The translations under genes and the position numbers were made by a program. Below are positions 1 through 7,148 of a stretch of 8,378 bases of DNA, one piece after another (the first letter of the stretch is position 1; the number at the start of each line of letters is the position of its first letter). The DNA is from Bacteroidota bacterium (GTDB lineage: Bacteria; Bacteroidota; Bacteroidia; Flavobacteriales; Weeksellaceae): positions 1 through 8,378 of the forward strand of contig JAFAGO010000048.1 of the NCBI GenBank assembly GCA_023422635.1. The letters are read 5' to 3'. The notes under the pieces are model-generated. The model was given only the letters and a program-made list of their open reading frames with translations, was not told the origin of the DNA and did not search any database.

Positions 1-133
1 ATTTGCTTTTCATATTACTTTTTTCTTTAAATTAGTCATCTGAAAAAGCAATTTGCTTCGTTTGTGAATTCTTGAACTAAAGTTCTTCGAATTCCCGCAC
101 TTCACAAATACTTTTTCCGTTATGCGATATGTT
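1..133 (+). repeat. Cassette-boundary repeat element E0 (3' part)
   Basis: This is the 3' portion of an element whose 5' arm lies before the window. It has the same layout and much the same sequence as E3: a TGCTTTTCATATT-like stretch near the start, then a 3' arm CCCGCACTTCACAAATAC (94-111), a 7-nt spacer TTTTTCC (112-118) and the core G|TTA at 119-122. The first 15 nt from the core (119-133) are the start of cassette C1, and their reverse complement is found at 891-905 with one mismatch. A local hairpin is possible between GCTTTTCA (5-12) and TGAAAAAGC (41-49). No gene is seen in this stretch. Confidence 0.8.
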
Positions 134-1088
134 ATGAAAACTCCCTGTCAAAAAACATCAGTATGAAATCATTTTTATTAATTCTAACCCTCCTCTCAAC
201 GATTTTAGTTAAATCGCAACAGGTCGAAATTTACAACCACACCTGGTATTTACAAAAATTAGTAAGCGCAAATGGAAATGAAAGTCTAACTCCCAATAAC
301 GCAGAAGTAAGTTCAATTGTTACGACATTTGGCAACGCAGAAATGCATACTTCTGTTATTGATAATTTTTATGGATTTAAAATGGGTGGAAATGCTGCAA
401 CTTCTACTACCTTATTTTATGATGAGTTCAATTATCCACCAATAACAACTAATTGTCAAATACCTGAAAATTGTGTTTTCCAGAATAATTATTATTTTTT
501 TCTAGGTGCTTATGGTGGTTATCCTATGAATTATCAAATTTCAAATGAGGCAAATTACTTGAAACTTACCTTGACTGATACAAGTGGTAACAATGCCATA
601 TATTTTTCACAAACTTTATCTGTTACAGAACAAAATAGTAATCAATTTAAAATCTATCCAAATCCTGTAAAAAATCTATTAAATATTCAATCGCAGATTA
701 AAAACTTAAATATTAAAATTCTTGACTCAGCAGGGACAATTGTTCTTCATAATATTAAATTAAAAGAAAAAATCGATGAAACAGCGACAATAGATTTAAG
801 TAGTTTTATGAATGGACTATATTTTTTACAGATTATTGATGAAAAAAATCCCAACAACTCTAAAACCTTTAAGATAATAAAAAAATAAAAAACACATCGC
901 ATAACATGGGTTTTGCAAGATGCGGGGTTGAAGGAAATATTAGAAAATTTGTAGAAAGTATCCGCAAAAAATTTTTCCATTTTTTAGTTTTTTCGTAATT
1001 TTAAAAAATGGAAAAAGTTTTTGCTAGCGTTCGGTCACCTCTTGAAATCTCGGTTGCAGTAGTCCGCACCTCGCAAAGCCCCTTCCCG
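120..1088 (+). mobile_element. Cassette C1 (T9SS cargo gene plus element E1)
   Basis: The boundaries are set by the pairing of 119-133 with 891-905 (14 of 15 complementary, the mismatch being A129 against C895) and by the GTT cores at 119 and 1088. The unit is 969 bp and holds one gene (163-888), starting 44 nt after the core and ending just before the terminal repeat. This one-gene, short-leader, element-at-the-3'-end layout is that of an integron gene cassette. The crossover G|TT is taken from integron knowledge; the sequence alone cannot place it within GTT. The enzyme responsible is not in the window. Confidence 0.7.
163..888 (+). CDS. Secreted protein with T9SS type A sorting domain
   Basis: This 241-residue protein is probably exported and handled by the Bacteroidota type IX secretion system. 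Residues 1-19 form a typical signal peptide (MKSF, hydrophobic LLILTLLSTILV, then KSQ). Residues 162-241 are a Por-secretion-tail-like domain: FKIYPNPVKN at 162-171, a beta-rich core, the LSSFMNGLYFLQI signature near 212-224, and a lysine-rich end. The middle (about 20-155) begins with a W-Y-L-x-K-L motif and recalls small META/lipocalin-like beta domains of flavobacterial secreted proteins; this is only a resemblance. Two cysteines (98, 104) could form a disulfide. The ATG at 163 is the only start that gives a complete signal peptide. It is the sole gene of cassette C1. Its molecular function is unknown. Confidence 0.88.
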   Translation: MKSFLLILTLLSTILVKSQQVEIYNHTWYLQKLVSANGNESLTPNNAEVSSIVTTFGNAEMHTSVIDNFYGFKMGGNAATSTTLFYDEFNYPPITTNCQIPENCVFQNNYYFFLGAYGGYPMNYQISNEANYLKLTLTDTSGNNAIYFSQTLSVTEQNSNQFKIYPNPVKNLLNIQSQIKNLNIKILDSAGTIVLHNIKLKEKIDETATIDLSSFMNGLYFLQIIDEKNPNNSKTFKIIKK

Positions 1089-1102
1089 TTATCTGCAATT
1101 AT
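891..1102 (+). repeat. Cassette-boundary repeat element E1 (attC-like)
   Basis: The 5' part holds the C1 terminal repeat (891-905, ending TAAC), a 2-nt spacer (906-907) and arm 908-926 (GGGTTTTGCAAGATGCGGG). Arm 1063-1081 (TCCGCACCTCGCAAAGCCC) pairs with it across 19 positions: 15 Watson-Crick pairs, two G-T wobbles and two A.C mispairs (A917/C1072 and A920/C1069). A 6-nt spacer (1082-1087) leads to the core G|TTA at 1088. An inner stem pairs 964-986 with 1002-1024 (22 of 23). Core to core the element is about 190 bp. E2 shares long blocks with it. It fills the 248-bp gap between genes; no ORF is seen here. Confidence 0.88.
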
Positions 1103-1136
1103 CCAAGCACACTGTCAAAACTAAGTAAAAATTAAT

Positions 1137-1745
1137 ATGAGTATTTTTAATATATTTAAACCAAAGCAAAAAGAGAAATCCATTTTTAATATTAATCCCA
1201 ATGTAATGATTATTGAAGGAATTGATGAATTATTAGATAAGTATCAATTTTTTACAATCGAAGAAAAGAAAAAGCTCTCTCAATATTGTGAATCTTTAAT
1301 GGATATATTATCTTTTCATAAATCATATTTACAAAAAATTGGAAAAACTGATAAAAATTATGTTGAAAAAAGTTCTTTTGAAGTAATTCCTATTTTTTGG
1401 CTTATATTGACTAACCAATTAAGCAAAAAAAATAGTGACCCTAAAATTGCAAATATATTTTATGATATAATCTATTATTCAATTTATAAAAATAATAGCA
1501 TAAGTTCAACACCTAAAATGTCCTCTTTAGAAAATTATGATAATTATTTTCAAGAAAAATCTCATTTCTATTTTGAGGTGCTAAAAATGTTGCCAAATGC
1601 TCAAATGACTGCAATTGATTATTTAAGAGAATCTATTATTAATAATCCATTTGAAATACAGGAATTCGGAAAAATTAATAACAACAGTTTTATGAATTCT
1701 ATTGTTAGCAGAAATTTTATGAAACAACCCTTAAAAACAAGATGA
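1137..1745 (+). pseudogene. Unknown protein gene, 5' part, interrupted by cassette C3
   Basis: As it stands this ORF encodes 202 residues, but only codons 1-190 belong to the original gene. The GTT at codon 190 (1704-1706) is the left edge of cassette C3, and the last 12 residues (SRNFMKQPLKTR) are read from the C3 leader. Joining 1703 to 2454 restores a frame of 218 codons ending ...NSIV-GGVTNQLEF... to a TAA at 2541. I recognise no family. The protein has no signal peptide, is rich in Lys, Asn, Ile and Tyr, and has a Lys-rich N-terminus (KPKQKEK), amphipathic helical stretches around 30-70, and an FWLIL hydrophobic patch near 85. It is probably cytosolic. About 87% of the product is still made, so residual function is possible. 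Confidence 0.75.
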
Positions 1746-2454
1746 AATGAGAAAATTAATTTTTACTTTTTTAGTATTTTCTTTTGCGATTACAAATTAT
1801 TATTCACAAGATTTAAAGAAAACATTAATAAATGATAATTTGGATGAATTGTTCATTAACAAAGACAATCCTTTTGGCTCCATCCCAATTAAAACTGTAG
1901 AAAAATATTTTTCTGAATCTTCAAAATTATATTTCTTTGAAATTGTTTATAATGGAAAAGTAATATTTCGTGAAGGAGTAAAGAAATCAATTCCGCAGTC
2001 TAGAGATTCTGAAACAATGTCGAATCAATTTAGGTTTAATTATGATAGCATCTACCTAAATGCTTCTGAAATTAGCGACTCTGACAAAATAAAACTTTTA
2101 GAATCATATAAAAATAGAATTGTTGATATTTCAGGACAAAAACTTTTATATTTAGGAGATTATCAAATTGTAAAAAAAGATATAAATAAAAATAAATTTG
2201 TTATTGTTAATCCATTGGAGAATATGCAAATCAAAATTTATAAAATAGAATCACTTTAAAAAAACTTCTGCTAACATGGGTTTTGCAAGATGCGGGGTTG
2301 AAGGAAATCTCAGAAATATTCTAGAAAGTACCCGCAAAAAACCATTTCATTTTTTTTTGTAAATTTGAAAAAATGAAAATGGTTTTTGCTAGAGATTGTT
2401 TCTCCTCCCGACTTTCGGTTTGCAGTAGCCCGCACCTCGCAAAGCCCTTTTCCG
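1705..2454 (+). mobile_element. Cassette C3, inserted within the C2 gene
   Basis: This 750-bp insert is flanked by GTT on both sides (1704-1706 and 2454-2456). Its start 1704-1718 (GTTAGCAGAAATTTT) and end 2261-2275 (AAAACTTCTGCTAAC) are complementary at 14 of 15 positions, with the same A/C mismatch (A1714/C2265) as the other cassettes. It carries one gene (1747-2259) and element E2. Deleting it restores the C2 gene in frame with nothing gained or lost apart from one copy of GTT. The alternative is a transposon making a 3-bp GTT target duplication, but such an element would have no inverted repeats at its two ends. Confidence 0.8.
1747..2259 (+). CDS. Small exported protein of unknown function
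   Basis: This 170-residue protein has a clear N-terminal signal peptide: MRKL, a hydrophobic core IFTFLVFSFAI, and a probable cleavage near NYYSQ-D at residues 19-22. No lipobox cysteine is present, so periplasmic or secreted location is more likely than lipoprotein. No T9SS tail is visible. The mature part mixes charged and aromatic beta-like segments (KLYFFEIVYNGKVIFREG near residues 58-75) with a C-terminal basic stretch; I recognise no family. The start at 1747 lies 43 nt after the cassette core and one base after the accidental TGA (1743-1745) of the interrupted upstream gene. Ribosomes finishing that hybrid ORF could therefore restart here. It is the only gene of cassette C3. Confidence 0.72.
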   Translation: MRKLIFTFLVFSFAITNYYSQDLKKTLINDNLDELFINKDNPFGSIPIKTVEKYFSESSKLYFFEIVYNGKVIFREGVKKSIPQSRDSETMSNQFRFNYDSIYLNASEISDSDKIKLLESYKNRIVDISGQKLLYLGDYQIVKKDINKNKFVIVNPLENMQIKIYKIESL

Positions 2455-2468
2455 TTGGAGGAGTTACA
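2261..2468 (+). repeat. Cassette-boundary repeat element E2 (attC-like)
   Basis: This is a close relative of E1: the stretch from TAAC through the GCGGGGTTGAAGGAAAT block is almost identical. Arms 2278-2296 and 2429-2447 pair over 19 positions with two A.C mispairs (A2287/C2438, A2290/C2435) and one T-G wobble. The spacers are 2 nt (2276-2277) and 6 nt (2448-2453). An inner stem joins GCAAAAAACCATTT-like 5' sequence (from about 2334) to AAAATGGTTTTTGC (about 2377-2390); its sequence differs from the E1 inner stem but stays paired. The sequence right of the core (GTTGGAGGAG...) is not a cassette start: it is the interior of the C2 gene. Confidence 0.87.
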
Positions 2469-2543
2469 AACCAATTAGAGTTTATGAATTATTTTAACGA
2501 TTTACAAGACAAATCACTGAATAAAATCAAAAAAATAATATAA
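2455..2543 (+). pseudogene. 3' end of the interrupted C2 gene
   Basis: This is the separated tail of the gene starting at 1137. Read in the frame beginning GTT at 2454 it is open for 29 codons (VGGVTNQLEF, then MNYFNDLQDKSLNKIKKII) and stops at TAA 2541-2543. It fits codon 190 of the upstream part without any frame change. An internal ATG (2484) could in principle start a 19-residue peptide, but nothing suggests that it does. The stop codon overlaps the C2 terminal repeat, which resembles the close packing of gene end and cassette end in C1 and C3. Together with E2 and E3 this fills the 504-bp gap between full genes. Confidence 0.78.
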
Positions 2544-2745
2544 CTGCAGATAACATTGTATTGGCAAAATGCGGGGGAAAGTCTAAGTTGAGGTATTCGA
2601 AATATTTAGCCGCCGCTGCTTTTCATATTGTTTTTTTCTTAATTTAGACAATCTGAAAAATCATCGGCTACGTTTAGTCTAAATTGAACTTTTTGTTCTA
2701 TTTAGCCCGCACTTCGCCAATACTTTTTCCGTTAGCTGTAATGCT
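2540..2745 (+). repeat. Cassette-boundary repeat element E3 (attC-like)
   Basis: The left side is the C2 end repeat (2540-2554) and the right side is the C4 start repeat (2731-2745). Arms GTATTGGCAAAATGCGGG (2558-2575) and CCCGCACTTCGCCAATAC (2706-2723) pair at 16 of 18 positions; the exceptions are A.C mispairs A2566/C2715 and A2569/C2712. The spacers are 3 nt (2555-2557) and 7 nt (2724-2730). The central part holds another imperfect hairpin: a TAGCCG...TTTTCATATTG arm pairs with CAATCTGAAAAA...CGGCTA. The sequence is of the same subfamily as E0 and differs from E1/E2. Confidence 0.87.
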
Positions 2746-2763
2746 AAAAAAACAGTTATAATA

Positions 2764-3639
2764 ATGAACGAATACGGAAGCCTGAAAGAAACCCTGCCAT
2801 TCTATGGTATAAAAACCAATGAGCCGTATTATGTTTCTACTGGAAATCAGATATTCGAATTACCTAAAAAACCATTCAAGATGGATTTTTACACTTTCTG
2901 TATCTGTACATCGGGGCATATTGAAATTGAAATTGACAATACCAAGTACATCATCGAAGAAAATGCTTTTTTGGTATCGGCACCCTCTACCATTGTCCGA
3001 TTTGTATCGCATTCCGAAAATTTTCGAATGAAAATTCTGTTTTTCGAAAACACATTTTTGTTAAAAAATATCGCAAATCCCTTTTTCATCGAAAAATTAG
3101 ATTTGTTCTCAAAAGGCAGCTATACGGTTTGTAGTGCAGATTGTGTTCAGTCCAAGCACCTATTTATTTTACTTAACTACCTTTACAAGCAAAAAGACCG
3201 TACTGATCGTTATGCGAAGGACATTATCAGGACCATTATCATTAATCTTCTTTTAGAAATCAGTTCGGTTATAGAAAAATCTGGAAAAGAATTGTCAATT
3301 TCAATTGAACAGGATAATAGCAATCTCTATTATAAATTTCTACATTTAGTACAGCAACGTGTTCCAGAGCACAGAAGTGTTCAGTATTATGCCGACCAAC
3401 TTTTTGTGAGCAACAAACACCTTATCGCTGCGGTAAAAAAGCATTCCGGCAAAACACCTCACCAGATCATCGACGAGGCACTTATAAAAGTAGCCTATGT
3501 ACTGCTGGGAGACCCTGACAAAAACATTGTCGAAATCGCCATGGATTTAGGATTCAGCTCCTCCTCTTCCTTTGGCAGGTTTTTTAAAAAATATACATCC
3601 GTAGCACCACTCGAATTCCGAAAACAACTGGTACGATAG
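2764..3639 (+). CDS. AraC-family transcriptional regulator
   Basis: This 291-residue DNA-binding regulator has the usual AraC size and layout. Residues 37-95 look like a cupin-type sensing domain (FYTFCICTSGHIEIEID, then a beta-rich stretch with FLVSAPSTIVRF). Residues 205-290 are the AraC/XylS double helix-turn-helix: the first helix pair lies near 207-229 (YYADQLFVSNKHLIAAVKKH) and the second near 254-280 (IVEIAMDLGFSSSSSFGRFF, then KKYTSVAPLEFR), including the conserved GFSSSSSFGRFFKK signature. The start is 33 nt after the C4 cassette core. It lies 116 bp upstream of the hydratase genes on the same strand, so it is the obvious candidate to regulate them, perhaps sensing an unsaturated or hydroxy fatty acid; ligand and direction of control are inference. 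The arabinose name should not be applied. Confidence 0.9.
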   Translation: MNEYGSLKETLPFYGIKTNEPYYVSTGNQIFELPKKPFKMDFYTFCICTSGHIEIEIDNTKYIIEENAFLVSAPSTIVRFVSHSENFRMKILFFENTFLLKNIANPFFIEKLDLFSKGSYTVCSADCVQSKHLFILLNYLYKQKDRTDRYAKDIIRTIIINLLLEISSVIEKSGKELSISIEQDNSNLYYKFLHLVQQRVPEHRSVQYYADQLFVSNKHLIAAVKKHSGKTPHQIIDEALIKVAYVLLGDPDKNIVEIAMDLGFSSSSSFGRFFKKYTSVAPLEFRKQLVR

Positions 3640-3703
3640 GAATGGGGAAATAAATGTATATAAATTATGAATTTGAGGATATTTTAGAAAACAAGTATAT
3701 AGC

Positions 3704-3711
3704 TAACTTTG
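3704..3711 (+). promoter_or_regulatory. Possible Bacteroidota -7 promoter box before the hydratases
   Basis: TAACTTTG fits the Bacteroidota sigma-A -7 consensus TAnnTTTG and sits 45 nt before the first hydratase start, a plausible leader length. No convincing -33 TTG box is found at the usual distance; the nearest TTTG (3672-3675) is too far upstream. The 116-bp gap (3640-3755) is otherwise AT-rich and would be where the AraC protein binds. No clear operator repeat is visible. Confidence 0.4.
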
Positions 3712-3755
3712 TTTAGAAAATGGATTTATACTAAATTTTAAAAACAGCCATAGTT

Positions 3756-5525
3756 ATGTATTACAGCAACGGAAATTACGAAGCATTTGCAAAGCCTTTA
3801 AAACCTGCAAATGTTGACCAAAAATCGGCTTATCTCATCGGCTCAGGTTTGGCATCTTTGGCATCTGCAGTATTCCTGATACGGGATGGTCAGATGAAAG
3901 GCGATAAAATTCATATTTTAGAAGAATTGGCTTTGCCGGGCGGAAGTATGGACGGCATTTGGAGTGAACAGAAAGGATACATCATCCGAGGTGGCCGGGA
4001 AATGGAAGTGCATTTTGAAACGCTTTGGGATTTGTTCCGCTCCATTCCTTCTTTGGAAACGGAAGGTGCAAGCGTGTTGGACGAATTTTATTGGCTTAAC
4101 AAAAAAGACCCGAGTTTCTCCCACGCCCGATTGATTGAAAACAACGGACAACGGTTGGCAACAGACGGAAAATTGACACTTTCCCCAAAAGCGATTCAGG
4201 AACTAATCAAAATAGTACTCACACCCGAAGAAAAATTGCAGGATGTGAAAATCAATGAGGTGTTTACCGAAGAATTTTTTCAATCCAATTTCTGGGCATA
4301 TTGGGCAACAATGTTTGCCTTTGAACCTTGGGCAAGTGCAATGGAAATGCGCAGGTATGTATTGCGTTTTATACACCACGTGGGACGCATTGCCGATATG
4401 TCTTCACTTCGTTTTACCCAATACAACCAATATGAATCCTTAATAAAACCTTTGGTAAAGTATCTGGAAGACCACGGTGTAAAATTTAGCTATGGCACTC
4501 AGGTGCAAAACATTATTGTATCAAACAGCAATGGAAAAAAGGTTGCCAAAACTATCGAATTGACCATCAATAACAAACCGGAAATCATCAATCTTACAGA
4601 AAATGATTTGGTATTCGTAACCAATGGTTCCATTACCGAAAGCAGCACTTATGGCGACAACCACACACCTGCGCCAGTGGCGGAAGGAATTGGCGGCAGT
4701 TGGCAATTGTGGAAAAATCTTGCGGCACAAGACGCAGCTTTCGGAAAACCAGAAAAATTCTGCGAAAATATTCCCGAAGGCAACTGGGTGATTTCCGGCA
4801 GCATTACCTTTAGCGATGATAAAATAGTTCCTTACATCGAAAATATTTGCAAGAAAAACCCGCACAGCGGTTCCATTGTCACAAGCGGGCCCGTTACCAT
4901 TCAGGATTCCGGTTGGTGGTATGGGTTTTCCATCAGCCGCCAGCCACATTTTAAAATTCAAAAACCAAACGAGATTGTGGTATGGGTGTATGGATTATAT
5001 TCTGACAAACCGGGAAATTTTGTTCCGAAAAAAATCACGGAATGTACCGGTATTGAGCTTTGCGAGGAATTTTTGTACCACATTGGTGTGCTACAAACGG
5101 AAATCGCCGATATGGCAAAAGCCGCCAATACCGTTCCCTGCCGTATGCCTTACATCACAACTTATTTTATGCCTCGAGCATTGGGGGACCGTCCGAATGT
5201 AGTTCCCGAAGGTTCTGTAAATCTTGCATTTATCGGAAACTATGCAGAAACCCCAAAAGATACCGTTTTCACTACAGAATATTCGGTTCGTACAGCCATG
5301 GAGGCGGTTTATACATTGTTGGATGTGGACAGAGGTGTGCCGGAAGTTTTTGCCAGTTCGTATGATATTCGGGTTTTACTTCAAGCTATTTATTTCCTCA
5401 ATGACAAAAAAGCATTGAAGGACATAGAAGTACCTTGGCTTATTTCTTTATTGGAAAGATATGGATTGAAAAAAATCGAAGGTACTTATGCCGAACAACT
5501 TTTAAAAGAAGCAAACCTGATTTAA
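3756..5525 (+). CDS. ohyA: Oleate hydratase (FAD-dependent, MCRA family)
   Basis: Oleate hydratase (EC 4.2.1.53) adds water to the cis-9 double bond of oleate, giving 10-hydroxystearate; family members also act on linoleate and related acids, and FAD is structural rather than redox-active in net terms. The 589-residue length is typical. The nucleotide-binding motif GSGLASLA is at 29-36. RGGREMEVHFETLWDLFRSI (78-97) holds Glu82, and MRRYVLRF holds Tyr201; both positions coincide with the catalytic Glu82 and Tyr201 of the Staphylococcus aureus enzyme, which also supports the chosen start. A conserved late block (DRPNVVPEGS, then FTTEYSVRTAMEAVYTLL) lies near 476-525. The C-terminal 55 residues include hydrophobic and basic helices like the membrane-contacting tail of the family. 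It is the first of a tandem pair. Likely roles are detoxifying host or environmental unsaturated fatty acids and making hydroxy fatty acids. Confidence 0.95.
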   Translation: MYYSNGNYEAFAKPLKPANVDQKSAYLIGSGLASLASAVFLIRDGQMKGDKIHILEELALPGGSMDGIWSEQKGYIIRGGREMEVHFETLWDLFRSIPSLETEGASVLDEFYWLNKKDPSFSHARLIENNGQRLATDGKLTLSPKAIQELIKIVLTPEEKLQDVKINEVFTEEFFQSNFWAYWATMFAFEPWASAMEMRRYVLRFIHHVGRIADMSSLRFTQYNQYESLIKPLVKYLEDHGVKFSYGTQVQNIIVSNSNGKKVAKTIELTINNKPEIINLTENDLVFVTNGSITESSTYGDNHTPAPVAEGIGGSWQLWKNLAAQDAAFGKPEKFCENIPEGNWVISGSITFSDDKIVPYIENICKKNPHSGSIVTSGPVTIQDSGWWYGFSISRQPHFKIQKPNEIVVWVYGLYSDKPGNFVPKKITECTGIELCEEFLYHIGVLQTEIADMAKAANTVPCRMPYITTYFMPRALGDRPNVVPEGSVNLAFIGNYAETPKDTVFTTEYSVRTAMEAVYTLLDVDRGVPEVFASSYDIRVLLQAIYFLNDKKALKDIEVPWLISLLERYGLKKIEGTYAEQLLKEANLI

Positions 5526-5549
5526 AAAAAAATTAAAAACCAAAATACT

Positions 5550-7145
5550 ATGAGTTTAGACAATCAGAACAGGCAAGCCTACTTTGTAGGAGGCGGATTA
5601 GCAAGTTTAGCAGGTGCTGTTTATTTGGTGGAAGACGGCGGCTTCAAAGGCGAAAACATCCACATCATCGAAGCATTACCAATCTTGGGAGGCAGCAACG
5701 ATGGCTCCGGAAGCAAGGAAAAAGGCTTCATCTGCCGTGGCGGAAGGATGCTGAATGAAGAAACCTATGAAAACTTTTGGGATTTAACTTCAAGAATACC
5801 TTCGTTGGAAGTGCCGAATATTTCGGTTAAAGATGAAATTCTCGCTTTTGACCACGCCAATCCAACCCATGCCAATGCTAGATTGATTGACAAAGAAGGA
5901 ACAAGACTTCCGGTGACGGATATGGGATTTGATACCAAAGACCGTATGAAAATGGTCAAACTCTTCTTTGCCGATGAAAACGATCTTGATAACGTGACAA
6001 TCCGGGATTGGTTCGACGATCATTTCTTCACCACCAATTTCTGGTATATGTGGCAAACCACTTTCGCCTGGCAGGAATGGAGCAGTATTTTTGAATTTCA
6101 ACGTTATATGAAGCGGATGCTGCTGGAATTCTCCAGAATCGAAACATTGGAAGGCGTTACCAGAACACCTTACAACCAATACGAATCGGTAATTTTACCT
6201 TTGAAAAAATTCCTGGACAAATACAATGTCGATTTTTCATTGCGTAAAACCGTAACCGACCTGCATTTCAAAGAAGGTGACAGCATTACCGTAACCGAAG
6301 TTGAATGCGTCAACGCAGAAGGCAATACCGAAATCATCAAAGTAAACGAAGGCGATCTGGTATTTTTCACAAACGGATGCATCACCGATAATTCCAACAA
6401 CGGCGACTATAAAACACCGGCAAAATATCTACCCGGAAATCCGCCAAGTTTTGCCCTTTGGCGTAAAATTGCCGACAAAAAACCGGGCAAATTGGGAAAT
6501 CCTGATCCGTTCTTCACCAAGCCAGACGAGACCAAATGGTATTCCTATACTCCGACTTTCAAAGGAAATTATTTATTGAAACTGATTGAAGAATACAGCG
6601 GCAACAAGCCCGGAAGCGGCGCATTGATGACTTTTAAAGATTCTTCCTGGCGGATGTCCATCGTTGTAGCAGCGCAACCGCACTTCAAAGCACAAGGTGA
6701 TGACACCACGATTCTTTGGGGTTATGGTTTATATCCGGATGCAATCGGCGATTTTGTGAAAAAACCGATGATCGATTGTACGGGAGAAGAACTTTTAACC
6801 GAACTGATTTATCATTTACATTTTGAAGAACACGAAAAAGAAATCAAAGACAGCGTGATTAACGTGATTCCTTGTATGATGCCATATATCGATGCACTGT
6901 TTCAACCGAGAGCCAAATCCGACCGTCCTGCTGTGGTGCCGGAAGGAAGCACCAACTTGGCACTCATCAGCCAGTTTGTGGAAATTGCAGAAGATATGGT
7001 CTTTACCGAAGAATATTCCGTACGTGCGGCAAGAACTGCGGTATACACTTTGCTACATTTAGATAAAAAAGTTGCACCGGTTACGGAATACTGGAAACGT
7101 CCCGATGTATTGGCAAAAGCCATTCATACGTCGTATAGAAGTTAG
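5550..7145 (+). CDS. Second oleate hydratase family protein, Met in place of catalytic Glu
   Basis: This 531-residue MCRA/oleate hydratase family protein starts 24 bp after the first one and is surely co-transcribed with it. The FAD motif GGGLASLA is at 14-21, and the substrate-side tyrosine is kept in FQRYMKRM (Tyr186, matching Tyr201 of the partner). The loop RGGRMLNEETYENFWDL (63-79) has Met67 where the first protein has Glu82. From memory, such a Met is also reported in the Rhodococcus-type branch of the family, which is still a hydratase. Activity and substrate may therefore differ (different chain length or double-bond position). The N-terminus is 15 residues shorter, and the C-terminal tail is about 40 residues shorter and ends soon after the AVYTLL block. 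The pair is clearly homologous yet far diverged, so this is not a recent duplication. Confidence 0.9.
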   Translation: MSLDNQNRQAYFVGGGLASLAGAVYLVEDGGFKGENIHIIEALPILGGSNDGSGSKEKGFICRGGRMLNEETYENFWDLTSRIPSLEVPNISVKDEILAFDHANPTHANARLIDKEGTRLPVTDMGFDTKDRMKMVKLFFADENDLDNVTIRDWFDDHFFTTNFWYMWQTTFAWQEWSSIFEFQRYMKRMLLEFSRIETLEGVTRTPYNQYESVILPLKKFLDKYNVDFSLRKTVTDLHFKEGDSITVTEVECVNAEGNTEIIKVNEGDLVFFTNGCITDNSNNGDYKTPAKYLPGNPPSFALWRKIADKKPGKLGNPDPFFTKPDETKWYSYTPTFKGNYLLKLIEEYSGNKPGSGALMTFKDSSWRMSIVVAAQPHFKAQGDDTTILWGYGLYPDAIGDFVKKPMIDCTGEELLTELIYHLHFEEHEKEIKDSVINVIPCMMPYIDALFQPRAKSDRPAVVPEGSTNLALISQFVEIAEDMVFTEEYSVRAARTAVYTLLHLDKKVAPVTEYWKRPDVLAKAIHTSYRS

Positions 7146-7148
7146 TGG

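Larger units (their letters stand above)
1089..2731 (+). mobile_element. Cassette C2 (unknown gene, interrupted by C3, plus element E3)
   Basis: The start 1088-1102 (GTTATCTGCAATTAT) and the end 2540-2554 (ATAACTGCAGATAAC) are complementary at 14 of 15 positions, with the A1098/C2544 mismatch. The partner end lies beyond E2, so the cassette now contains a second, whole cassette (C3, 1705-2454). Without C3 the unit would be 893 bp with one gene starting 49 nt after the core. Its stop codon (2541-2543) lies inside the terminal repeat. This nesting is what pairs the outer and inner ends correctly; the naive reading that E1 and E2 bound one cassette fails, because their ends do not match. Confidence 0.72.

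Noticed and set aside
747..980. Reverse-strand 77-codon ORF overlapping the T9SS gene end and E1
   Set aside because: It covers the sorting domain on the opposite strand and part of the repeat element, so it is most likely chance in AT-rich sequence.
891..1102. E1 and the other elements as simple rho-independent terminators
   Set aside because: They contain strong stems, but they are too long, are conserved in outer sequence between unrelated genes, lack a T tract after the outer stem, and have cassette-matched ends. The inner A/T-rich hairpins might still stop transcription as a side effect.
1088..2275. Reading 1088-2454 as one cassette with two co-operonic genes (1137-1745 and 1747-2259)
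   Set aside because: The end at 2261-2275 does not match the start at 1088-1102, whereas it matches 1704-1718, and the 1088 start matches 2540-2554. The two genes are adjacent only because of the insertion.
1704..2456. Transposon insertion with a 3-bp GTT target duplication
   Set aside because: No transposase is encoded and the insert has no inverted repeats at its two extremities; its matching sequences are at its start and about 180 bp from its end, which fits a cassette with a terminal recombination site.
2484..2543. A 19-codon small protein starting at the ATG at 2484
   Set aside because: It is the in-frame tail of the interrupted C2 gene and has no sign of independent expression.
4521..4961. 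Reverse-strand ORF of 146 codons inside the first hydratase gene
   Set aside because: It lies antisense to a clearly conserved enzyme and shows no recognisable protein features; the same applies to the other internal ORFs in 3918-7775.
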